Shown: positions 1-7,990 of the stretch, one piece after another
How the letters are laid out: every line of letters begins with the position of its first letter
Numbering within the stretch: position 1 is the first letter of the stretch
DNA from: CBFGWV01 sp965652545
GTDB taxonomy: Bacteria; Pseudomonadota; Gammaproteobacteria; Competibacterales; Competibacteraceae
Assembly: GCA_965652545.1 (NCBI GenBank)
Contig: CBFGWV010000032.1
Span: 1 to 26,566 of the forward strand
Length of the DNA: 26,566 nucleotides
Reading direction: 5' to 3'
The notes under the pieces: model-generated
Databases searched by the model: none
The model's input: the letters and a program-made list of their open reading frames with translations, nothing else
What the model was told of the DNA's origin: nothing
Made by a program: the position numbers and the translations under genes

Positions 1-2708
1 CCGCCGTTGGCGGCACTGAAATTGGTCCAGGCCGGTGCGGTGCGGCCCGCGGCCTCGAAACCCGTGCGGGTGAGCGTGGCGGCGGCCAGCGAACCCTGTT
101 GGGCGGTCGTTGCGGCGAAGAACGGCCCCCACAGCCCATTGACGAACTCGTCGCTCCAGAACTCGAATTCACCGGAGAACGGGTTCATCTTGTCCATGTC
201 CTCCGGCCAGAAGCTGTTCACACCCCACACATTGAGTGCCGTGTTGGCCAGCGGAGGCAGGGCGCCGACCCAGCGGTGCCCGTACAAGCCGGTTTTGGCC
301 GTGATCTTCGGCTGCCCCTCACTGTTCAGATAGCGGTCGGGTGAGTACCACCAGTCCTGCGCTGCGGTAAACAACCTGGGGAACTTAGGTGCCGTTGCGC
401 TATTGGAGCGGACGAAGTTGTTGAACTCGTAACCCATCGTTCGGGCTTTTGCATCGAGCAGCATTTGCTTGGCCGCCGTTTCGTTCCCCGGCGGTGTATT
501 GGCGAACATCGGCCGGAACGGCATGGGGGTGGCAGTGTTGGTGAAGGCGTTGCGCAGATAGGGCGAGGCCTTTTCCATCAACTCCTCGACCAAGTCCTTG
601 GTGGTGCGGATCGCAAACAGCGGCAAGGCCGAGCGCACCTCGCGACCGGGCGCATTGCCGGCCTCCTGACAGGTGTACAGGTACTGTGCAAATGCGAGCG
701 CCGCTTCCGGGTTGTTGCGCAACTCCGCGGCGGCGGCAGTGGGGTCGCTGCCGATTTCCTCGCGCAACTGAAGCAGTGCCGGCGGTGCCGGCGGCAGGTC
801 CTCGGCATTCTCCCCCGCCTGCCCGCGGTCGAAGGTGCCGATCAAGTCCTCGAAGAAGGCGTCCGATTGACCGCCCAGCCATTGTTTGACCTCGGTGGAC
901 AGCCCTACAGCCTCGGCCGGTGAGAACTCCGCCCCGAAGGTCGCAAACTGAAGCCCTTTTTGATAATCGTCGGCCTCCTCGTCGTCCAGGAGTTGCTCGG
1001 ATTGCAGCACTTCCATGGTCTCGCCATGGAAGCCTTCCAATTCGCCGTAACCGTCGAGCGTTTTCAGGTTTTCGGGCAGGTTCTCCAGCGCGGTGAGTGT
1101 CGAGACGATGCCGTTGCGGTTCTCGTGGAACTGGTTGTACACATCTTTGTTGCTCTCCCGGTTGAGCAAGAAGCTGTTGAAGCCGGACAGCTCCTCGCCG
1201 CGCAGTTCCGACTGCATCCGGGTGATGAAGGCTTCCTCCTCTTCCGGTGTCATGAAGCCTTGCAAGGAGTGAAAGGCGTAGCGGGCGTCCTTCTGGAAGA
1301 TCGACTCGAAGTTCTCGGCCGTTTCGATGGTGCTTTCAAAGAAGGTCTTGCTGTCCTCGCGCACGGCATCCAGCATGCGCTCGGCGTTGGCCGTGTCGCC
1401 GCGGCTGGCGTACTCGCTGGCCACCGCAAGGGCCAGGTTGACCCCTTCGCCGTCGCGGACGCTGTCGCGGAATCGCGTCACGAAGGCGTCCCGCACGATA
1501 TGCGGATGCCCGGACGTCGGTTGATCCATCAGCCCCTCGTCGATCATCAGCCGCGCCAGCAGCCGTACCCCGCCGTCTTCCCCCGGTAGGGAGGTGCTGG
1601 CCCGGCCGGCGACGCGGTTGAAGACCTCCGCCACCCGGCGGTTGTCGTCGCCACCGTGCCGGCCCTGGGCCAGGCCATCGCGCAACTCGTCCTCGCAGGC
1701 CTCGATGATGGCATTGACCCGCTCGGGCGACATGGGTTGGCCATCGCTGCCCGCGGCGGTCTTCTCGTCCAACGTGGTCAGCATGTGGTCGAGGTATTTG
1801 TCTTTGCCGTCGCCGAAGAAGTTGAAGAAATTGGCGACCTTGTCGCCGGTGTCCTCCGGCTGGGTGTAGGAGGCGATGATCTCGCGCGCAGGCCGTTGCA
1901 CCAGGATCTCATCCGCCGCGGTGCCCAGTTGGGCGCCCAACTGGTCGCTGTCACCCGGTGCGAGCTCCAGCAACATGCCGGTGTAGTCCCTGACGACTTT
2001 CTCTTCGGTGCGCCGGAGCAGGCCGGTCTCGGGGTCGGGCTGGACATTGGCCTCGGCCGCGATGCCCGCGTCCATCTGGCGAATGGCCTCGGTGCGGAAA
2101 TCCGCCCAGGCCTCATTGTTGCTCGGATCGGCCAGCCCTTTCTCGATGGCTGCCCGCATCGCCGGTGTCATGACCTCGTTCACACCGGCGAGAACCTCGT
2201 CACGGGTCTCGTCGATGACCGGGTCCAGGCCCTCGAGATCCGGCAGATAGGTGCGAAAGTCTCCCGCACGCTCATCGAGGCGGGCGGTGAGGTCTTCTTC
2301 GTCCAGTGCCGCCCCGCGCGCGCCGTCCATCATGTCGATGGCAAGGATGCCGCGAATCTGGTTCTGGGCGTCTTCGGACAGGTCGCCCCAGGTACCGGTG
2401 TCACCGGCGATATCCTTGATCTGCCTGACCCGCTCGATGCGCTCCGGCGTCAGGAAATCGATTTTGTCGCCAGCCCGAATCTGATCCAGGTTGTCACTGG
2501 CCTCCGGGTACGCGATCGCGAATTCGTCCGGGAACAGATAATCGAATTCCTTGGACAACCCGATAGCGGTGTCGCCCTCTTCGATCTCATGGGATATCCG
2601 GCCGTTTTCCGCCTCGGCCTCGAAGTCCCGCCGGTCTCCATCCGCAGGTTGGGTGGGTTGTTGGTCGGGATAGCGCGTCGACCTGTCCTCACGGACACCT
2701 AGAACCAT
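1..2708 (-). CDS. Large acidic protein with LysM-like N-terminus, C-terminus cut by window edge
   Basis: I read this frame from the ATG at 2708 down to base 1 without a stop: 902 complete codons, so the protein is at least that long and runs out of the window. The start is fixed by a near-perfect ribosome site (AAGGAGGT, complement of 2713-2720) about 4 nt upstream. Residues 38-85 look like a LysM motif: EEGDTAIGLSKEF near the front and IRAGDKIDF at the end. The rest is rich in Glu/Asp and looks mostly helical, with stretches such as KVANFFNFFGDGKDKYLDHM (about 280-300), then a more aromatic C-terminal part seen here (WWYSPDRYLNSEG, GHRWVGALPPLANTALNVWG). There is no signal peptide. I do not recognise the family. 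LysM motifs bind peptidoglycan or act as fold adaptors in phage and injection machines; which applies here is open. Existence of the gene is near certain, function unknown. Confidence 0.88.
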   Translation of the reverse strand, partial: MVLGVREDRSTRYPDQQPTQPADGDRRDFEAEAENGRISHEIEEGDTAIGLSKEFDYLFPDEFAIAYPEASDNLDQIRAGDKIDFLTPERIERVRQIKDIAGDTGTWGDLSEDAQNQIRGILAIDMMDGARGAALDEEDLTARLDERAGDFRTYLPDLEGLDPVIDETRDEVLAGVNEVMTPAMRAAIEKGLADPSNNEAWADFRTEAIRQMDAGIAAEANVQPDPETGLLRRTEEKVVRDYTGMLLELAPGDSDQLGAQLGTAADEILVQRPAREIIASYTQPEDTGDKVANFFNFFGDGKDKYLDHMLTTLDEKTAAGSDGQPMSPERVNAIIEACEDELRDGLAQGRHGGDDNRRVAEVFNRVAGRASTSLPGEDGGVRLLARLMIDEGLMDQPTSGHPHIVRDAFVTRFRDSVRDGEGVNLALAVASEYASRGDTANAERMLDAVREDSKTFFESTIETAENFESIFQKDARYAFHSLQGFMTPEEEEAFITRMQSELRGEELSGFNSFLLNRESNKDVYNQFHENRNGIVSTLTALENLPENLKTLDGYGELEGFHGETMEVLQSEQLLDDEEADDYQKGLQFATFGAEFSPAEAVGLSTEVKQWLGGQSDAFFEDLIGTFDRGQAGENAEDLPPAPPALLQLREEIGSDPTAAAAELRNNPEAALAFAQYLYTCQEAGNAPGREVRSALPLFAIRTTKDLVEELMEKASPYLRNAFTNTATPMPFRPMFANTPPGNETAAKQMLLDAKARTMGYEFNNFVRSNSATAPKFPRLFTAAQDWWYSPDRYLNSEGQPKITAKTGLYGHRWVGALPPLANTALNVWGVNSFWPEDMDKMNPFSGEFEFWSDEFVNGLWGPFFAATTAQQGSLAAATLTRTGFEAAGRTAPAWTNFSAANG

Positions 2709-3176
2709 GATGACCTCCTTCCCGCGGTTGATGGCCGACCGGACCGCCATGCGCTTCTTATCGGGCGCAGAGGGCATATTAGTCGGCTGTTATCTACAAC
2801 CGCCTCACACGGAAGGTGGAGTAGATGTCAAGTTTTCTATATGTACAGACATAATTGCATTTTTGACTGCGCATAAAAAGTCGGGCCAATGGTATACGTC
2901 AACGGATGGATATCACCCGTCGTGGTGACGGATCGGCCTGCGGGGTTTGCTGCGGGGGCGGTCGTGTCGCGAGAGAACTGTCGAGTTATGAGTAGGATGG
3001 GTTGAGCGTCAGCGATACCCATCAATCGATGGTGGTCGAGCCACCATCGTGTCAGGCTCCCCAGTCACCTCGTCGATGAGCGCATCGCTACCACTGGCGA
3101 TGGCGAGGTCGTCAATGCCGGCATGATGGGTATCGCTAGCGCTCAACCCATCCTACATTGCGAGGCGGGCGCAGCC
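2709..3176. other. Gene-free intergenic region with inverted GTAG palindromes
   Basis: There is no convincing gene in these 468 bases; short open frames here lack ribosome sites and recognisable products. The part next to the 902-residue gene (about 2770-2900) is AT-richer than the surroundings and presumably carries its promoter. A perfect TTGACA occurs on the minus strand there (complement of 2825-2835), but no acceptable -10 lies 16-18 nt downstream, so no promoter is called. The right half is occupied by the inverted palindromes at 2992-3156. Confidence 0.6.
2992..3156. repeat. REPIN-like inverted pair of GTAG-headed palindromes, family 1
   Basis: Two 32-nt units face each other: 2992-3023 on the plus strand and 3125-3156 on the minus strand. 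They match at 30 of 32 positions, differing only by a TC/CT swap at the hairpin tip. Each begins GTAG and then folds on itself (GATGGGT...ACCCATC). The 101-nt spacer holds its own hairpin with a perfect 9-bp stem (CGATGGTGG 3027-3035, CCACCATCG 3041-3049). A GTAG head followed by an imperfect palindrome, in inverted pairs, is the known layout of REP/REPIN elements mobilised by RAYT transposases. No such transposase is present here. The right unit ends 20 bp past the stop of the HEAT-like gene and could also act as its terminator or mRNA 3' end stabiliser. Confidence 0.75.
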
Positions 3177-4895
3177 TTACCGGGTGTCGGCGTGACGGCT
3201 CAGGATGGCCAGTTGATCCGCCATCTCGAGCGCGGCCCGGTCGGGGAGTTCGGCGGCCAGGGTTTCCAGTTCGGGAATGGCCGTCGTCGGCAACTGCGGA
3301 ATGAGGCTCCAGAACCCCCACCAGTGCCAGTTGGGGCGCTGCTTGATCAAACGGCGCACGGTACGGCAGTACAGCGGGCCGAGGTCGGGGTGACCGATTC
3401 GAAACAAAGCGTCGAATATCCGCTGCACGCCAAAATCGTTGGCCGTGCGCAGCAGGTCCTCGAGTGCATTGCGGCTTGCGGGGTGGTCGGGGCGGGCCAG
3501 CGCGACCAGCAGATCGACCGATTGCAGTGCGGTGGCGCTGTCGAGCCAACGCGGGTCGGCACAGGCCGGGTCAAGGTGATTAGCCAGTGCTTGGGTCAAC
3601 GCATCGTGTTTCCGCCCCCACTTACCGGCCCGCAACATAGGCTCGAACGTCTCGAACACTCGCGCCGCCGGCCAGCACTGCACCGCCGCGCTGACGCTCA
3701 GGGGCAGCAGATGAGCCGGTCCGCCGTGCAGGTCGGCAATCAATGCCAGGCCGTTGGGTTCCGCGGCAGCCAGCAGTTCCTCGGCGGCCAGGCTGACCAG
3801 GGTGTCGCCGTCCACGTAAGCGCCGGCGACCTTGAGCCTGCCCACCCGGGCGTGGTCCTTGAGCACTCGCCGCAGAAAGGCGAGGCTCGCCGGGCTATGC
3901 CGGCCGCGGAAGCACTCCATGGCGCTGTGCAGGCGTTGCAGGACATCGTCGGTCAGTGGGTCCGTGAGCAAGGCGGCCTGCAATTGACGCTCGGCCTCGG
4001 CAATGAGCGCACTGTCCATGTCATGGCCACGGGTCGCGCGGATCGGACCCACCACGCGTTGTGCATCCTTGCCGGTAAGTGCCTGGATGAACAAGGCGAC
4101 GATGCTCTTGCCGCCGCGGCTGCCCAGGGCCTCCAGCGCCGCGGCGCGGACCTCTCCATTGCGCGCTTTGGTCTGTTCGGTCAGCAGCGGAACCGCCTCG
4201 TCATAAGGCGCCAGGCATCGTATGGCGGCGATCCGCACCGCCGCAGAGCCGTTCTCCAGGGCATCGAAATATGTATCCCAGGCCGCTTGCCCGCAGACAT
4301 GACCGATCACACGCAGCCGGCGCGCGTCCACCCGGTCGCCTTTGAGGGTCAGCCGGCTTTGCACCAACGGCAGGACGTGCCGGCCGTATGTCGGCAGGAT
4401 GCGGTCGGCGACGAAGTCGGCCAGCTCCGCGTAGGCATCGGACAGCCCGTCCACCGCAGCCGGCAGTAATCGCAAGTCCTTGAACACGCCGCCTTCGAAC
4501 GCTTCGGTGATCACCTCCCAGCGCCCGGCGCCGGTGCTGCGTAAAGCCTCCATCACCGGGCGCAACGTGCGCAGCGAGGCCTGCTCGGCGGGCGCCGGCC
4601 CGCCATCGGGCAGTGCCGCCCACTCGCCCTCGGCGCCGGTGCGGCCCTGGGTGTAGAGCACGGCGTTGACCAGTGTCGCCGCCTTGAGCAGCGATCGCGC
4701 GCTGTCCTCGCGGCTGCTGCTCAGCAAGGCATCGAGCGCGTCGGCCACTTTGGCGAACACTGGGGCTTTGGCGCCGGATTGGCGCAGCGGCTCCACAAGC
4801 CGTTGCAGGCGGAAATCACCATGGGCGAGCGGGCTGCCGGCGATGGACAGCCGACGCAGTTCCTGGCTGGTCTGGACGAGGTGGGCAAGGCTCAT
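3177..4895 (-). CDS. HEAT-repeat-like protein paired with a SWIM protein
   Basis: The product is 572 aa, starting at ATG 4895 (MSLAHLVQTSQELRRLSIAG) and ending TAA at 3177-3179. It is helical throughout. HEAT-like helical pairs are clearest around residues 214-270 (AAVRIAAIRCLAPYDEAVPLL, then GEVRAAALEALGSRGGKSI), where the spacing of VR, AA and L residues is typical. No enzyme motif or signal peptide is seen, so it is probably a cytoplasmic scaffold. It lies 67 bp downstream of the SWIM zinc-finger gene in the same direction and is likely co-transcribed. SWIM and HEAT-like proteins occur together in known bacterial clusters that also contain a MoxR-type AAA ATPase and a VWA protein; neither is visible here. 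No strong ribosome site precedes the ATG. The HEAT assignment is moderately sure, the role unknown. Confidence 0.85.
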   Translation of the reverse strand: MSLAHLVQTSQELRRLSIAGSPLAHGDFRLQRLVEPLRQSGAKAPVFAKVADALDALLSSSREDSARSLLKAATLVNAVLYTQGRTGAEGEWAALPDGGPAPAEQASLRTLRPVMEALRSTGAGRWEVITEAFEGGVFKDLRLLPAAVDGLSDAYAELADFVADRILPTYGRHVLPLVQSRLTLKGDRVDARRLRVIGHVCGQAAWDTYFDALENGSAAVRIAAIRCLAPYDEAVPLLTEQTKARNGEVRAAALEALGSRGGKSIVALFIQALTGKDAQRVVGPIRATRGHDMDSALIAEAERQLQAALLTDPLTDDVLQRLHSAMECFRGRHSPASLAFLRRVLKDHARVGRLKVAGAYVDGDTLVSLAAEELLAAAEPNGLALIADLHGGPAHLLPLSVSAAVQCWPAARVFETFEPMLRAGKWGRKHDALTQALANHLDPACADPRWLDSATALQSVDLLVALARPDHPASRNALEDLLRTANDFGVQRIFDALFRIGHPDLGPLYCRTVRRLIKQRPNWHWWGFWSLIPQLPTTAIPELETLAAELPDRAALEMADQLAILSRHADTR

Positions 4896-4914
4896 GGGGG
4901 AGTCTCGTATTGGC

Positions 4915-4942
4915 GTTTTAAGTTTTAAGTTTTAAGTTTTAA
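4915..4942. repeat. Four tandem copies of GTTTTAA
   Basis: Four perfect head-to-tail copies of the heptanucleotide GTTTTAA, with a partial fifth (GTT 4943-4945), lie in the 67-bp gap between the SWIM stop codon (4963-4965) and the HEAT-like start codon (4895). The repeat is strikingly AT-rich in a GC-rich setting. Heptamer tracts can vary in copy number by slippage; here that would change the spacing between the two genes without touching either reading frame. Confidence 0.9.
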
Positions 4943-4962
4943 GTTCTAGGTTTGCGATGACT

Positions 4963-6405
4963 CTAGAAAGTCAGCCGAACGATCCGTTCGGTAATGAGGC
5001 TGATCGGTTTGGCTCGCAGGGTGCGGTCGTCCAAGTCCTGATGAAACCGCAGCAACAGCACGCAATCGCTGCGCTCTGCGGACGACAGCAAGCCGAGCAT
5101 GTGGCAGCTCGGTGGTTCGCGATCGCCGACATCGGCCAGCTTCAAGCGCTCACCATTGCCGTCTTCCAGCACCAGCTGACCGTCCACCGTGCCGATCCGG
5201 GCCACGTGCAACAAGGCCAGCGGCGCCTTGTCTGCAAGCGGGCTGCGCAGCTGGTTGCGCACGAGCTTGAGCAGATCGGCGAGCCGCTGGTGGGCGTGGC
5301 TGCGCAAACGTTGGATGTCCTCGCCGCTGACCGGCCGCTGGGTCGCGCCGTCCCAGCGGGTGCGTGGGTTGAGGTCGCCGGGATAGACCATCAGCTCGGG
5401 TACCTGGGCGATGGCGAAGACGCTGTCGTCCTCTTTGATGTACTTCACCGCCTTGTACGGACGGTAATTCAGCGTGCGGTACACCCCGCCCTCGTCCAGG
5501 TCCAGCCACACGCCCTCGTCGATGAATTCCCGCCGCCCCGGGTCGTCGTAGCTGTTGAAGGCCAGCTGTATCAACTCACGCGTCTCACGCACGCAGCCGG
5601 CGGCCTTGAGTTCGGCCAGTTGCCAGGCGTGACCGAGCTGGGCGGCAATGTCCGAGTCCGTCTCCGGCGCCAATGCCGGGTCGTCGAGGCGGGCTTGCAG
5701 GTAAGCGCGACCGCGGTCGACCAAGGCCTGAAGCCGGGTCAGTTGATCCAACGCATCGGTGAACGCTTTATCCTGCTCGGCCGCCGCGCGTAGCTGACGC
5801 TCGCGCGGGTCGTAGATCAGGGCGATCAGATCACGCAGGGCGCTTTGCGCACCCGGCAGGTAGGTATCGCCCAACTGCTTTGCCAGCGCATCGACATGAT
5901 CGACCGTTTGCTGGGTGAGGTTGCCCAGGCCCGTGCGCACCAGGTCATGGACCAGTTGCTCCAGCGTATCCAAGCCGTCCAGTTGTGTACGGATCTTCTT
6001 CGCCAGTGCCGCGGTGTTGACCTTCTTGGGCTGCGTGGCGACCGCTTCGCGCTTCTCCGCCCGGCCGGCGGCCTTGTCGCGTTTCTCGGCCAGCTCCGCC
6101 GGCAGTTCCCCGGCCTTGAACGCCTGCCCATCCGCGCGGGCAAACAGCAGGGCGAGCACATGTTTGCAGGGGAACTGGCGGCTGGGGCAGTTGCAGCGAT
6201 AGACGGGCTTGGCGTCGTCGGCGAAATCCGCCGACGGTGTGTACGGCGACTTGCCGCTGCCGGCGCACAAGCCGAACAGCACTTGGCCGTCGTGGGTTTG
6301 CTTCAGGTCGCTGAGCTTGCGCTGCAACACAAGCGCTCGTCCGTTCTTGACGGCCGCGGCATTGGGCGCCTGCGCCTCTACGAATGCGGTATCTATGGTG
6401 GGCAT
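4963..6405 (-). CDS. SWIM zinc-finger protein
   Basis: The product is 480 aa, starting at ATG 6405 (MPTIDTAFVEAQ). A SWIM zinc finger is clear: Cys71, Cys73, Cys80 and His82 in YRCNCPSRQFPCKHVLALLF fit the CxCx(n)CxH pattern of that family, which mediates protein or DNA contacts. After it comes a charged Lys/Glu/Ala-rich linker (about 100-130), a long helical region, and a C-terminal beta-containing part (about 290-480). It is longer than a bare SWIM finger and resembles the SWIM members of MoxR-VWA-SWIM gene clusters such as E. coli yehQ in general layout; I do not claim orthology. No signal peptide; cytoplasmic. The start lacks a strong ribosome site, so an alternative start is possible, but all good homology-like sequence lies within this call. 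Confidence 0.88.
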   Translation of the reverse strand: MPTIDTAFVEAQAPNAAAVKNGRALVLQRKLSDLKQTHDGQVLFGLCAGSGKSPYTPSADFADDAKPVYRCNCPSRQFPCKHVLALLFARADGQAFKAGELPAELAEKRDKAAGRAEKREAVATQPKKVNTAALAKKIRTQLDGLDTLEQLVHDLVRTGLGNLTQQTVDHVDALAKQLGDTYLPGAQSALRDLIALIYDPRERQLRAAAEQDKAFTDALDQLTRLQALVDRGRAYLQARLDDPALAPETDSDIAAQLGHAWQLAELKAAGCVRETRELIQLAFNSYDDPGRREFIDEGVWLDLDEGGVYRTLNYRPYKAVKYIKEDDSVFAIAQVPELMVYPGDLNPRTRWDGATQRPVSGEDIQRLRSHAHQRLADLLKLVRNQLRSPLADKAPLALLHVARIGTVDGQLVLEDGNGERLKLADVGDREPPSCHMLGLLSSAERSDCVLLLRFHQDLDDRTLRAKPISLITERIVRLTF

Positions 6406-6847
6406 GAATCGACAGGGCTCGCCGGGTTCTGGTTATCGGTTTGCCCATAGAGTGCCTCAGCCCGATTGCAATGGCCAAGGCTGGCGCATCGTCTCGGCGG
6501 ATATGCGCCAGCAGGTTGCGTAGATCGCCAAGGAGCGCGAGGCCTATCGCCCAGCCGGTGGCTGCGCAGCGGCTGGGCGCGGTGCGTATCCAGCAGCGTG
6601 AACTATGCCGCCCAGCCTTTGCGATCACTTTGCCCGATGCGTAGTCGACTCTCACGGGAGCTGGGAATGCGACTCTATCATCATTGGCTCAAATGGCGTC
6701 GTTTGGGTTCAAACACGCACGTTGCCATTTGGGTGCCGTGAGGTGAATGACCGTGTTCACTCTTTTGGTATACGTCATAAGTGTGTAATTCGCCAGGAAC
6801 TCTATAAGCATATTCGGAACTATTCGTATGATGTCGGCGTGTGTGGA

Positions 6848-6853
6848 TATAAT
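6848..6853 (+). promoter_or_regulatory. Candidate -10 box for the 320-aa gene
   Basis: An exact TATAAT lies 71 nt upstream of the GTG start codon at 6924, in an AT-rich stretch. The -35 region is poor, so the call rests on the -10 alone. Confidence 0.35.
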
Positions 6854-6876
6854 TTCTGTTCGCCGCCGTCCTGGCC

Positions 6877-6910
6877 AATTTTTTATCTGCATAAATTTTT
6901 TATCTGCATA
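6877..6910 (+). repeat. 17-bp tandem duplication in the leader
   Basis: The 17-mer AATTTTTTATCTGCATA occurs twice back to back (6877-6893 and 6894-6910) without a mismatch. The second copy runs straight into the ribosome site AAGGAG at 6911-6916. The duplication lies inside the predicted 5' untranslated leader and so could alter mRNA structure or spacing. Confidence 0.9.
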
Positions 6911-6923
6911 AAGGAGTTTCATT

Positions 6924-7886
6924 GTGTTAGTGGAACGCGACAACGCCGCGCAGAACCCCAACTATTCTGGGCATTGGTACTCGGTTCGCGATGCGGAGGA
7001 ATTCAAGCTGTACGGCCGTATTCTCAACGGCTCTACAGATCGGAGCATGGTGATCGATAACGACCTGCAGCGAGAGGGGCCGGAGTTCGTCGTCACCAGC
7101 GAGGAAGGTGGCGAGCTCACTACGATTACCGATGTTGGCAATCAGAAGGCTTACGCACTATCTAGGGACGATAGCGGAAAATGGCAGATCAGGACCACGG
7201 ATGCACCCAATATCGAGAATATCGATGAGGGAGAGAGTGTACGCAACGCCAATCAGTTTGTCTCGGCAGCAGACGGTGCGATAACTTTCCCCGTCGGAGA
7301 GCTGAAGGTGAATGTTCCCGCGGGCTCTGGCGATGTCGCAGTCTCCTACGAGAAGGACGATCTCTACCATACGGTAGAGACAGTGTCACTGCGAACGGGC
7401 CATTCCATTCCAAATCCTGTGCTTCGTCCGTCGGATGAGGGGCAAATGCCCCTCAGGCCGGGTGTAGTCGATTCGGTTTCGGCCACTGGACCCAAAATCA
7501 GCGGCGACCACGGTACGCTCGACGTCTCACTAACACTGCGTCGTACCGAAGGCGGTTCGCTGGAACTCTACGCAAAGGGTGAAACCGAACACGCTCGCAA
7601 GTACCGGCTCGGGAATGGTGAGCTGACCGTCGAAAAATTGGTGGATGGAAAATGGAAGGCCGTTCACATCCAGGGCTCTGGGGCGCATCAGCCAACCGTC
7701 CGCGTGCCGTATTGGGGGCGTAATGCGCACGGTACGGCCTACAATGTAGAGCCCGGTACATATCGCGCGACCTATCATGTCGGCAGCGGTGTGAGATATA
7801 CCGAAACCGATCCGCCTGAAGGGTTCACTGTGACGACCGAGCCGCTGATTGTTAATGCGCCACTACCTCCCCGCGCGTACCGGTGA
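6924..7886 (+). CDS. Unrecognised beta-rich protein
   Basis: The product is 320 aa. The GTG at 6924 is chosen because AAGGAG (6911-6916) sits 7 nt upstream. There is no signal peptide and no membrane segment; the sequence is polar and alternating, suggesting beta sandwich structure. The first half has segments such as GHWYSVRDAEEFKLYGRI and GPEFVVTSEEGGELTTI. The last 90 residues (EPGTYRATYHVGSGVRY, EGFTVTTEPLIV) look like an immunoglobulin-type strand pattern. I do not recognise the family. It is the only plus-strand gene in the central part, GC content is visibly lower than in its neighbours, and its regulatory region carries a fresh-looking duplication, all of which fit acquisition by transfer. 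It converges on the 565-aa gene, with a stem-loop between them. Confidence 0.82.
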   Translation: MLVERDNAAQNPNYSGHWYSVRDAEEFKLYGRILNGSTDRSMVIDNDLQREGPEFVVTSEEGGELTTITDVGNQKAYALSRDDSGKWQIRTTDAPNIENIDEGESVRNANQFVSAADGAITFPVGELKVNVPAGSGDVAVSYEKDDLYHTVETVSLRTGHSIPNPVLRPSDEGQMPLRPGVVDSVSATGPKISGDHGTLDVSLTLRRTEGGSLELYAKGETEHARKYRLGNGELTVEKLVDGKWKAVHIQGSGAHQPTVRVPYWGRNAHGTAYNVEPGTYRATYHVGSGVRYTETDPPEGFTVTTEPLIVNAPLPPRAYR

Positions 7887-7952
7887 ACTGACCCATCTGT
7901 CGCCGCGGCGCAGAACTCGACCCGCGGATCAATAGCCTGTCCGATCTCGAAA

Positions 7953-7983
7953 CATCCGGCACCGTGTTCGGCGGTGCCGGATG
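7953..7983 (-). terminator. Stem-loop between convergent genes
   Basis: A perfect 12-bp stem (CATCCGGCACCG 7953-7964, CGGTGCCGGATG 7972-7983) encloses a 7-nt loop. Read on the minus strand it is followed by TTTCG, a short U tract, so it best fits a terminator for the 565-aa gene ending at 7991. On the plus strand no T run follows, but the hairpin may still stop or protect the transcript of the 320-aa gene. Confidence 0.7.
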
Positions 7984-7990
7984 CGTCAGC

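Larger units (their letters stand above)
6406..6923. other. Gene-free region between divergent genes
   Basis: These 518 bases separate the start codons of the SWIM gene (minus) and the 320-aa gene (plus), so they should hold promoters for both. The composition changes from GC-rich on the left to AT-rich on the right of about 6650. A TATAAT box sits at 6848-6853 but has no good -35 partner at the right distance (TTCGTA at 6823-6828 is weak and 19 bp away). A minus-strand open frame continues out of the SWIM region to 6655 but is out of frame with it and has no recognisable content. Confidence 0.55.

Noticed and set aside
1656..2702. 348-aa plus-strand open frame over the left-edge gene
   Set aside because: It is antisense, in the same codon phase, to the 902-codon minus frame, which has a near-perfect ribosome site.
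2825..2835. Perfect minus-strand TTGACA as the promoter of the left-edge gene
   Set aside because: No sequence resembling a -10 box is found 16-18 nt downstream.
2992..3156. CRISPR array
   Set aside because: Only two inverted units exist, with one 101-nt spacer; CRISPR repeats are direct and regularly spaced.
5945..6655. 236-aa minus-strand frame extending upstream of the SWIM gene
   Set aside because: Most of it overlaps the SWIM gene in another frame, and the part beyond 6405 has no ribosome site or recognisable content.
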